Positions 50,151 through 61,450 of a stretch of DNA of 64,000 bases are shown here, in pieces. Position numbers and translations under genes: made by a program. The stretch's first letter is position 1. Every line of letters starts with the position of its first letter. Below the pieces are notes generated by a model. The model did no database searches and had not been told where the DNA came from. It saw only the letters and a program-made list of their open reading frames with translations. This DNA comes from Himantopus leucocephalus (Eukaryota > Chordata > Aves > Charadriiformes > Recurvirostridae). The stretch lies in assembly GCA_003993805.1 (NCBI GenBank), contig RSEF01000020.1, positions 10,995,965-11,059,964 of the forward strand, written 5' to 3'.

Positions 50151-53100
50151 TTTCCAAGCTGTCCTCGTTTAATCCCTCTGAAGACACGGGCGTCCGACCT
50201 TGGATGACTTATGCAGCCCAGACACAACCAGTTTACCTCCCCTGATGTCCCCGTGGCTGGCTTTAGCCCAGGACCCTTCAGCTGTTGCCTGTGGGCCCCA
50301 GCTGGTCTTCAGCGGTCGTGAATATCCCCTTCAGTCCCCTGTGCCCTGAACTCCCCGCTCACCCCCGTTGCTGGGAGAGGATCATCCAGAGCACTGCAAA
50401 CGATGGCAGCAGTGGGCAGAGTGGGCAGGGGCTTATTTTGATCTCCCACCTCCGTGCCGCCATGTAGAGGCTGATCTGGGAGGCTCTGCGGTCTCCAGGG
50501 CGTATGGCCCCACCTCTGTGCTCTGCTGTCCTTGCTGCATCCCTGCTGGGAAGGATAGTCCGGTGCCCTTTGGCCGTGCTTTGCAGGGGTGGTCACATAT
50601 TCCCACGCTTGGAGTACATCCACCACTGACCACAGAGGGTTTGGGATCCTTGGAACCCTGAGCTGAGTTGCAGGAAAAAGCAACCCATGTCCGAATTGTT
50701 GTACCTGAAGGAGGGATGGATCCAGCCTGTGCCAGTCCAGGCTGGCTGGTTATCCTGACACAGCCACCCCGTTTTCCTTGCATGGGAATGTCCGCCCTGA
50801 CTGCTGTCTACTGTGTCCCCTGCAAAGCCGTAGAAGAGGCCACCAGAAGCACTCAGCCAGCAGGACACGTTGAGCACAAGGACCACCGTGGGGTTTAGGG
50901 TGCCTGAACCTGGGTTATCCTTGGTGCTCCAGTGCCCTAGCTAACAGCAGTGGCTTCCCCCAGCATTGCGAGCGAGAGCACGTTAGAGACCGGGAGGTGT
51001 CCAGCAGCAGTGCCCTAGGATACGGTCCAAATGCTGACCAGCTTTCCCTGCAGCATAGCTGTGGAAGATGGTGGGCTGGGAGAAGTTAATGGGACATAAT
51101 TTGGCTCCGCATGTTTTCTTGAGGTATTCTGCCTAAGTAGGCTCAGCAGCTTTGCCTATCCCCATCTCGGTTTCCTGACCAAAGATGAGGTGCGAGGAAC
51201 TGAACTGCATTCCCTGGGAAGAGCTGATAGAGCCTCCCCCGCTTCTCCCCCTCCGCTGGTGCTTCAAACCAAAACAGCTGCAAACGTCTTGTGGCTGGAG
51301 ATGTGCTGAGTGGCCTGGCAGGAGTTCAGGGAGAGGTAAAGGAATCCCACCCACCAGTAGCAAGGGCTCTGCGCCACCACCAGCCCTTGCGTGCCCTAAA
51401 TCCTGGCTTCCTGGTAATTGCTATCTCCACAAATACCAGTCGGCCGGCGAGAGAAGGGACTCGCATCACTGGACTGTGTTGTATCGTGTGAAATATGAGG
51501 TGACACGCAATACACTGGCATTAGGCAAAGGAGTTGTCTGCTGATGTGGTGACACGCTTGAGGCAAAACTGGAAAATTCGATCCCTTCCTGCCCGCGGTC
51601 TCCCAGGCGCTGTGGTGAGGCACGCTTGACTCGCTTCGCTCGGGGATGTTGGGGGAAACAGGAAAATGAAACATGCGGGCCAGCACCATCTGCAGTTCGT
51701 GAACTCAGACATGCCAGGTTGGCAAGTGCCCGCGAGGCCGCTTGGTTTGCTGAGCGTGGGTCCGACCCCAGCTGGGCAGTGCGGGCTGAGCTTGTCCCTG
51801 GTGGAGCTCAAGGGAGGTGAAGAATGCTGAGCTGCTTTTGGCAGTGTTGTATCAGAGACGACTTTGGCCAATAGTTAGTCTGGCTCCAGATCCAGCTCAA
51901 CATGTCTCCCTGCTGCACGGATTGCCGGTCGCCCCCTCCTACTCCCCGCGGGACCGGCCGCCTGCTGTCCTGTGGAATGGACGAGTGACGGAGTGGCGTT
52001 TGTGTTTGATTCCCCTGCACGCACGGCCCCAGGGCGACAGAGACCTGACAACACCTTTCTGTGTGCTCTGCCTTTGCTTCTCCACCTTTCTCTCCCTCAT
52101 TTCTGTTTCCAGAAAACTTTTCTCCTTTTTTAAGCAAGATGGCAGCTGTGTTACAGAGATCAAAGCCCTCAACAAAGAAAATTTTCTCACTCCTGCAGCT
52201 CCGTTGTTAGTTTCTGTTTTCATGGCCCCAGTGCCAGAATGGTGCTGTCTATGGAGCGACCGTGAAACCGCATCACTGCGGTGAGCGCTAATAGTTGTAG
52301 ACCCAGAACTGCCTGTCTAATCCACGCGTGGGCTGACGGCAGAGCGAGCGCACGGTGGTGGCAGCAGACACAAACGGCTGGTGGGTGAGAGGAGGACGCT
52401 GCCTCCTGCGGGGACTGTGTTACGAACCGCACCTCGGCGAGATGCCTCCTGTACCTCAGCGCAGTCCTGCAAATATCCACCTCCCTCCAGGTGCCACCGC
52501 CGAGAGCGTCTCTGTTCCCAACTTAGCCAAGAGCTCGGCAATTTTCTTTGGGTTCCCATGTGGGCTTTGTAAAACCAATTTCCAAAACCGCCCAACAAAG
52601 CCACACAACGAATACTAATTTCTGTCAGTTTTAGCACAGCGCTTGCACAGGGAGATGAGAATCCCCAACATGTCTGCGGCGCTCCCTCGGGTGGATGTGT
52701 ACACACAAACTCATCCAGAAGCCTTTCTGGTTGTTTATGTAACACAGGTGTCTTGAAATGGATCTGTTTGCTCTGAAGAGCAAAGGATTAATGAATAGTG
52801 TGCAATTAAAGGCTGCACAGGAGGTAGCACGTAAGAATAGCTCCAGCTCTGCTCCCTTCCAGGGCTTGTTTCATGTGCACATTAAGGAGTGCTTGTTTAA
52901 GCTAATACCTCTCTTTCTATTCTTTGGGACAGATTTTTCAACAGGGCTTTGGAAAGACAACTACAGAATACTGCTCCTCCTAACACGCGTGCCAGCGGCT
53001 CGCAGGGCGGCGGCGGTGGCAGCCCAAGGGCTCGGCGTTGGTGCTCACAGCCAGACCCTGCGCGGAGGAGGATGGTAGGCTCGGGGGGGGAATTGCCTGT

Positions 53101-53761
53101 GCCTCCGGAGATGCAAATCCAACACCCTGCACGACGATCCATGCCGACACACCTTTCCCGCGCGACCTCCAGCGAGCTGCCTGGGACTCGGACAGACAAA
53201 CTGCCAAACCTTCCCGGGGCGGCGAAGGTATGAGCCTCTGTTTTCATAATGGAAGGGGAGAGAGGCACAACTGTCTGCCGGGTCCTCGGCCTCTGCAATC
53301 CCCAGTCTGCTCTATTACCTTACGCTGGTGATTTAATTTACGGCAATGAACTGTGAACTGCAGTGGCTGCAAGCTGCGATTTCTGCCACAGCTGCGGGCT
53401 GTGACAGCAGCTTCCAGCGGAGGAGCAGTGATCGGCTCTGGTGCCACCACCTCGAACTGCCGTGGCTGAGCCTGGCAGATCCTCTCCCACCCAGTGGGAC
53501 CCCTCTGCTCTATGCCCAGGGCCCCGCCAAGAAAGGCCGCGCTCCCGCACTGGTTTGGGGCTCCTTTGAACGTGATCCTGGGTTTGGGAGTTCAGGCTCA
53601 CGCTGGTGCTATTGTGAGAGGGAAGGAGGAAGCAGGGATAATCTTACGGGAGAAAAACGAACCCCGTGCTGCTGTTGACTGCAGAGGGGAGCAAACTCCA
53701 GGGACTTTGGAGCCAGGCTTTCCAGCTCAGCTCATTGCCCAAATGGTAAGCCCACGGACAC
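50151..53761. other. GC-moderate intergenic stretch, no gene recognised
   Basis: Several medium open frames occur here on both strands, the longest being 155 codons at 51817-52284 (+). They overlap each other and show no domain, no splice-consistent neighbours and no family likeness. I call it non-coding. It could hold lncRNA exons, which sequence alone cannot show. Confidence 0.5.
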
Positions 53762-53890
53762 GAACTTTGTTTCCACTTTGCAGGTGGGAAAACCCTGGCA
53801 CAGGGAGGCTGAGTGATCGTGAGCGATGGAGAGGCAAACCTTTGGCCGAGTCAGTGATACAAATAAAGTCTCGAGTCTGAGCCCTCACCA
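53762..53890 (+). mobile_element. MIR-like SINE fragment
   Basis: TTTCCACTTTGCAGGTGGGA, AAACCCTGGCACAGGGAGGC and TGAGTGATCG follow the MIR core order; the 3' part (GTCTCGAGTCTGAGCCCT) is consistent. Confidence 0.5.
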
Positions 53891-56800
53891 GCAGATCAAG
53901 ACCTCCGTATCACTAGAAGGATGTGCTGCAGTATTCAGTGCACATGTTGTTCTCCCTCAAAGGAGCAGAAGTGTGCACATGATTAAAAGGAAATATTTTA
54001 TGCTGATCATTCCCACATGCCTGCTCTGTATCTGTCTGAGTTCTTAAGCAGCACCCATTCTGCACATAATGTCATGCATTTACGTCTCACAAGGAAGATC
54101 AGACCTCCTCAGGCTAAGGAATTGTGTTCTGGGCCCCTGATAAAACCATTTTATGGAGATGAATAGCTTGTGTGGTTTCATGCTTCCTTTCCCTGAAATG
54201 CCATTAGATGAACATCAAGTGCTTTTGTATTTATTTGCGGGAATTTCCTTTTAGACTCTGCAGGCAGAGAAAAAATGGGGATGGGAAGGGAGCTGGGACT
54301 GAATTATGCCCCTAACTGGCAGTGCCTCGGTGAGAGCCGAAGAGCACGGCTTGCTGCCTCATTTATATCCATCAGAGGTGCCATGAGCTGCAGACTGGGA
54401 TGAGTTACCTTGTCTGGAGGACTGAAATACCACATCAAAGCACCACGTGGATCAAAGGTGAAAGCAACAGGCATTCCTGGCTGGCTCATCTTTCAGACCT
54501 TTCTCTCTCTGTAGTTTCCACTTTGAATCTGATAATGCAGCCTGAACGCAGCCTTTCATACACCTTCATTCCTCGAGGCGCAGGTGGTATGGAGCGTGTA
54601 TTTCCTTGCCAGCGGGCTTCGTGGGGCTTAGGATTTCCAGGGCTTAGCTCTCAGGCATCAGTGATGGAAAGGATCTATCATCAGGAGCAAGGCAGAGCAA
54701 GACTGATGGAGTCGGTGCGGCAGAGCGGAGGCTCTCCTGCCCCAGGTACGGGACGGGGTGCGGATCTACAAAGGGCTGCTCAGTGGTTAAGTACCAGTAT
54801 TAATCTGTAACACGCAGTGCTCAGGGCCCTCCCAGAGAATCAACCCGTGATTCAAGACTTTATATAAGGACAGACTAAAGCGTCTGTGAGCCTCAGAGAG
54901 GACACGCTGAAACAGACAGGATAAAACTGTGAGAGGGCCGTGTCGACTGACACACAGCTCCCAATGGCACTTGGAAGCACGTTGAAAATTTTTATGCTAA
55001 ATGAAGTAAATGTAAAAGTAAATGACTTTGGGGACTCAGACAGAAGACTTCCACCCCACAGGTGTGTGACTTATGTCACACAGAAGACGGTAGGAGGCAG
55101 ATGAAGCTGCGTTGCCCGGTGTCTATGAAAATCTGGATGTTGACTCTTCTGTGCTGTAGGTTCCTCCTGCAGCACTACTTGTCAGAGAGGATCAGAGTCA
55201 TCACAGCATGAAGGAAAGGCCTTATGACCTGAAAAAAAATCTCAATTCTGACATTTTCTGTCCTTCGGACCCTTCCATTTATGTCAGCAAACTTTTATTG
55301 AGGCTGTAGTGTCTCTCTCTGAGTGGAAGTTTCCCTCTGATAGATGTTCTCAGCTATGTGTTCATTGCCGCAGTTCAGTGTCAGAATCAATATATGTGCT
55401 AAAGTGAGATTTATGGAGATGTTGTCTTCTGGATTCAGAGCTCTGTACTAGTCCGAAGGGCCTTAGCGAGTGGCTTTTGAAATCTATACCCTCCTATATC
55501 TGTGGGTTCATGCAGTATGAAATATTACCTTATGTTAAAGCTGAACTGGATTCTTCTATGTCAGGGTTGATCTCCAAGGTTTATAAAGCCATTCAGACTG
55601 GCAGCGAGATGAACAAGGCAATTGTGTAGCTCTTTCCCTAACTCCGATCTGCAAAAGGAAAACATTGTGGCTCAACAGCCAGAGAAGTTGTGTTTTCTTC
55701 AGCAGGAAGCTTTTGCAGATTCTCTGCTCTCAGATCTCATTACACTCTTCCATCCCACCATTCTGGAAAAACTCCCACAGAAAGACAGGCAGATATTTTA
55801 ATCAAGAAATGGTCCTTATTTCCATTAGCAACAGCTGTTTTCCTTTTAATTTAACTCTCCGTTCTGGAGTCTGTTTATGAAAGCTGCCATTAATTATGTT
55901 TTTCATCAGTCAATGTTCAGAGATGGCTAATGGCCCAGCACACCTAATTAGTCCTTCATGTATGATAATGTTTCAGCAAGTCTATAGTTAGTGTGTAGGG
56001 CTGATATCCGCTGCATCGTGGAGCTGTGAGTGGGGCTGCGCAGACCCTCCTGGTGCGTGTCAGACCGCGTTCCAGCTGCGTTCCCCTGCCCCTGCCAACA
56101 TGTGGCTGGCTGGGGGCTGCAGTTCCCGGGCTGTGATAACGGCGAGTGCCAGAAGTGGCTTCTAACGTCACTCCGAGCATGCTAGCAAAAGGGTGAAGAA
56201 TTCAAGCTGCCTTTGGAAGCTCTTGGAAGACAGGGAGTGCAGAGACTGGAATTACAGCTACTTTTTTTTAGTCTCAAATGATGCGCTTGATAAGTGTCAG
56301 TGCTGGCTGTGCTAGGGTGCTTCTCTTCAGCTTCTTCTGTGCAGAAGCTTTCTGCTCATCCTTGCTTAGGCATTCCCAGCTGACCCATCTGTCTCAAGCC
56401 CCGAAGGTGGCTACTTGCGATGCAAAGAGTGTTGCTCTCCTTGACATCGCTGTGGAGGCACTGGCATGACCTAACCTCACTAACCCAGCGATGCGTCTGT
56501 GTTTAGGCAAGTCTTTGGCTTGGTATAGCAAAAAGCTTGACAGAACTGTCCAGAAACTATGGGCGCAAAAACCAACTCATCTTTGTTCAACAAGATGCAC
56601 GAGTAGGTTGATTGAATTCTTCACATACCTTAAAGCTGGAGCTGGAACTTGAACATCAGGCTCAGTTGGAACTTTGCCTTCATTTTGAAGGTGTTTGCAG
56701 CTGCGAAGAATAGTAGTAGTTATTGGCAGGTAGCCTCAGGTAAGAAACGTTTCAAATGCTCCAGTACACAGCTAGCTTTGAAAAATATCCACATCTGTCA

Positions 56801-59800
56801 CAATTATGTATTGAAATCGTGTGTGCAGAGCTGGCTCTGTTCCCTTGCCCAGGCTGTCACCTGCAGAGTTCATGACATTGTGGAAAATTGTGTGCACAGA
56901 GTAGGGGCATGTTTTGTTTGTCTTGGTAGAAAAGTGGCAAATGACCAGCTCAAGATTTGTAGTCATGTATTGCATAGAACAGTCAGTCACCTTCAGCCTT
57001 TCCTACGCCTGAAGGAGCCCGGTGCCCGCCATCATTCTTCAGTCACTTCATTTGCTTTTGCTGCGAGCCCCACGGGAGGCTGCAGGAAAGTAGGACTGAT
57101 GTAGCAACATTTGCTGTATATAACAACAACGTACCGCAGGGAAACCACTTCACTATATTTGAATAATGAGAGGTGCTCTAATATTCTACCTGACGCTGAA
57201 GGTGCTTCTCGGTCCTGTGGAATCACACCAGACTTACGCAGAGGTTCTTCGATGAGCACTCAATTGGCCAATTCCTGACTGCGTGACCTCACTAAACTTA
57301 AAACCTTTTGACTGCAGGAGGAATGAATCTGCCATGCTGCTAAACAGACAGAGGCTTTTTCACAGGGCGTCTGCTTCCAAAGCAAATGAAATTTGCTTTG
57401 ATTTTCATGCCCTGTTGAGGGATGAGAGCAGCACCACAAAGAATCATACGGGACTGGCTCAGAAACAGTTTAAAGGAGGATATGAGAGCATCCAAGGTGC
57501 TGTCATTTAAGCAGAGAACCCGAAAATGCAGGTGACCTGTTAAAGAATATGTCCTGTTCCCAAAGCCTCCAGCTCTCATGCTGCGAAGAGGTATAATTGC
57601 AGACAAAATAGATTTAGTCACAGAATAACTCTGCATTTATTATTACTCTGACTTCACACATTTTTTGGACAGGGGAAGGCAGGTGAGTGTCCTACAGTTA
57701 TTCATTGCTCAGTCACCTCTTTGCTAGTTGTTTGATCACCTCGACTTTGAGCTCTCGTCTGAAATGTCTCAGCTGGAAAGTGCTGGATTTCGGAGCTCTT
57801 GCAATGGTGATATCAGAAATGTTGTAGCAGGGTGTTATGGTCCTGCTGTCAAGTCCTTCACTGGAAACCCAGAGCGATTCCAGTGCAGTTGATGGGTTGC
57901 TGTCGTGTAAGTGAAGGCAGCGTTCATCTCTTGGACGTCACCTTTTGGCCTCCTCTGTTGGCAAGTGAACCTAATGTAATATTGCAAAAACACATCCTTT
58001 GAGTGAAGGTGATAAGGAAGATAAATGTTTGACTTTAGCCAGAGAATTTAAAACTCAGAGTCCTTTGAAGATTGCCGAGTTCTGTGCTGTGTTAGTCATC
58101 CATATCTATCTAAGAAAACACTCATTTCATCACAGCTGATGACATAAATTCAGACTGGTGAGCAAATGGCTAGGTTGAGTTAAATCACCTCTCTATCTGC
58201 TAATGGCATTTTTGCCTTTGCTTGATGATGAAGGTTATCTTGCTGTTTGGAAATCATAACCTACAACTGTTAGACAGCATTATCTGCAGACTTGGGTGAG
58301 ATAATTTGTATGAAAAATCCAGGGAATCTGAAGCTTATTGGCTTCCATTCACATGAAGCTGAAACGCTTCGAGACTCCAGCCGCCTTCGCGCACCACGTG
58401 CCTCCTGCTGCCTGGTGGGGAAGGAGCAGCAGCCGGCAGATGATGGATGGCAACGCCGCAGCCCGCGGTAAGGTTGGGAGTGACATCACCGATAGAAAGG
58501 GGAGCAGCTTGAGCTGTTTATAGAACTGCAGTTGGGAAGTTTGCCCCAGACTGCATTAGCCTCTGTGCGCTGCCTACTCTGCTTTTCCCCACTCAAATTC
58601 CAAGCTCCTTCAAGGGAAACAAACATCTGCAGACACACAATGTTAATTGTTGTACTTAGCGCTGCTGTTTACATTTTTGGTGCAGGCAAGTCAAAGCATG
58701 TCAAGGCTATCCTGATGGCTAAAACAAGCCAGAAATCTTGTTCCGGCTGAAATAACAAGGGGCTGGATTCTGACCTCGCGCACCAAGGCGTTCTGCATTG
58801 GCCCCAGAGGATGGAAATGAGAATCTGGAGAAATCAGAGGGTGCAAAAAAAGTAGCAGAGAGGCTTGTAAGAGGGTGAACGTGATAGAGTCACCAGGGAA
58901 GCATTACAAGGTTAATGCAGTTTTCCATTATCTGAAAACAGTTGGGGATTACGCTGCATTTGTAAGCTTAGAAAGGCCAGCTTCCCCGGGTTCGGCTCCC
59001 ATCAAATCCAGCCTAATGGCTCCTTATCAGGAATGATGAATCGCTCTTGTGACTACACTTTGGTCCCTAATTTCCACTTTTCTTGCATCTGCTTAAAGTC
59101 CTTTTCAATTTTAACGTGTACAGCAGCCTCTGAGCCAAGTGCGGCCCTGGTGTTCATTGTCATTCTGGTAATTGCTGCACTCGCCAGGTCCCTTTAGGAT
59201 GCAATTTCAATGGGGTGTGACTTTCACAATATTTTTTTTCTTGTTGTTGCTCGAGCCACTCCAGGAAGGAGCTGTTAAACACGAGTCTCAGCAGGATCCA
59301 TCATGACTGAGGACAGAACAGAATGTAATGAAACGGGGTGAATACGTGTCTCGCTGAGCAGGATATGTTCTCTTAGTTACATGCTTGATAAAGCTTTGGC
59401 TGAGGTTCAAAAAGGTGTTCAGCTTTCATCTCTCTGTCTTCCTTCCTCCACTCCCCTAAATATTAATGGCTGCACTCATACCTCCCATATTCGTGGCTGC
59501 TTTAATTGTTTACAGATTTTTTTAATAAAGGATTTGACCTTTTGCCCGTGCAGTTATACAAACCTCTCTCTGTCTTCGCGGCGATGCCCCCTTCGTCGCA
59601 GCCTGTCCTCGGCTTCCCCGCGCGGCGGCTGGCTCGGCCCGGTGCAGTGCCAGGGAGCAGACCCTGGATGGCCGCAGTCAGAAATACTGCAGTGGAGTTT
59701 TCCCGCTGACGAGACGGAGAGATGGCGCCGCAGCGTGCGCTGCTCAGCCTGTGGCCCAGATTGCACCAAGCCGTGTGCGGGCAGCAGGGTACTGGTGTCA

Positions 59801-61019
59801 CTGGTGCCAGGTCGTTGGAGGACTGGTGGCTGTGGCTCCCCGGGCTCGCTGTGTGAAATCACGCTTGCCCTGTTACTCTGCCTCGGGCTCGGGTGAATGC
59901 ACAAGGCTGCGTGGGAAGCGGAGGTCGCACGGGAAGCGCGTGGCAGCGCTGGGAACTGGACTGACATCTCCGGAGTCCCCACCTGCTCCATTAACCACAG
60001 AGCCGTTTTCCCTCACTAATTGAATACAAAGGGAACAGTCCTTTTTACATTATTTACGTGCTGGGAGAGCAGAGGCAGCTCCGTGAGAAAGTAACATAGC
60101 AAAGCAAACCAGCAGGTTGTGAAGCGCCAGGTAACAGCAGGATGGAGACTTCGGGAGGGCCGGGGTGTGCCTGGTTAACCCGGAGCATCTCTGTAAGTGC
60201 GGATTAGCAGCTGGGTTCCCGCTCACGGGGAAACGACACGGCATCCAGGGGTGCAACCACCGTCCATCCAGGTGTACACCCACACCGGGAGGAGAGGGGG
60301 AACGTGTATCCCCTTTAATGCTGGCTGCCTCTTCCCGGCACCAATTGCTCCCTTCATGGGATCCCATTGTCTTGGGACGGATTTCACACGAATCGCAGCG
60401 GCTGGGAGTAAAAGAAGAGAAAAATCAATCACACGGTTCTGCTTTGGTCATGTTGTTGTGTCTGTATCGGCCAACCTCTCACCATGAAATTCTCCTTTAT
60501 CACATTTTTGGCTATGTTTGCTGTGTAAAGTTATGATACTTGAATTAGAGCCTGTGTTTATGAAAAGAGACAAGAATGATTATTATCAATGTGAGCATGA
60601 ATTAAACCAGTATTTCTAATTCCTACAGCAATTAATTACATCAGGGCAGAGGCAAATAAGAGCATAAATGCCCAATTAGGCCCTGTTGCACAGGCAACTG
60701 AAGAAAAAAGTTCATCTGACATAACGTGATTTGGGTCAGGCCCTTAAGAAGGAAGAGCCTTTCTGCTCCAAATGATTATTAATTTGATTGCTGTCAGAAC
60801 TGGAATTTACTACGGTGTCTCTGGCCAGCCTGTCCTCTCGATCCAAAGAGACTTGGGTTCCTCTCCTCTCCAGAAATGACTGTGCACGTGTACCATGCAG
60901 CTGGAAAAAGCTGCAAATGAAAAAAATGTTGGTGAAGTATAATGTCATTAATAGTTGGTAGCTGGGAAAGAGTGTGTTAGTGATGCAATATAACGGTTTT
61001 CCCTCTGAGTTACGCACGT
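53891..61019. other. Intergenic, no gene recognised; possible conserved non-coding blocks
   Basis: No coding exon was recognised. AT-rich blocks with homeodomain-type TAATTA sites occur around 55870-55985 and 60560-60720, and a long unique block around 58900-59230. Their composition resembles conserved non-coding elements, but alignment would be needed to say so. Confidence 0.45.
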
Positions 61020-61450
61020 TGAGGGGTGTCCCCAGTGTGCTGGCTGCCGACGGGCTGTGGCCCGGCTCCTGCGAGGGGGCAGACAGCGCGGTGGGTCTGC
61101 GAGCGCCCTCTGCTCCTGGTTCCCCCCTGCCCGGGTCAGGACTCGCAGCCTTTCCTCCCCGCAGCCCGTCTCACACCGCCCATCCCCGTCCCGTCCCGGG
61201 GGCTGCTGCCTTCCATGGGCTACCCGAGAGGCGGGAGGGCACGGGAGCCAGGGACCGGGGGCAGATGCCGGCGAGGAGTGCCGGAGCTGGGCCGCGGGCA
61301 CGGGGAGCCGTGCGGCAGCGCGGGGGCCCCGCGGGGGATGGCGGCGCGTGAGGTCGGCTGGCAGAGCCGCGGGAGCGTGGGCAGACATGCCGCTGGCGAG
61401 GTTCGGGCTGGCCCTGCGCACCGAGAGCGGTCCTCCGGCACGAACTTTGC
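61020..61450. promoter_or_regulatory. Small GC-rich island, possible promoter
   Basis: About 430 bp is clearly GC- and CpG-enriched relative to its AT-rich flanks. In this otherwise gene-poor region that pattern often marks a promoter or an orphan island. No first exon could be identified on either strand. Confidence 0.45.

Noticed and set aside
51817..52284. 155-codon plus-strand open frame as a gene
   Set aside because: No domain, no matching splice sites or neighbours, and overlapping open frames on the other strand; likely chance.
54400..54810. 136-codon plus-strand open frame as a gene
   Set aside because: No recognisable family, no promoter or splice context, ordinary intergenic composition.
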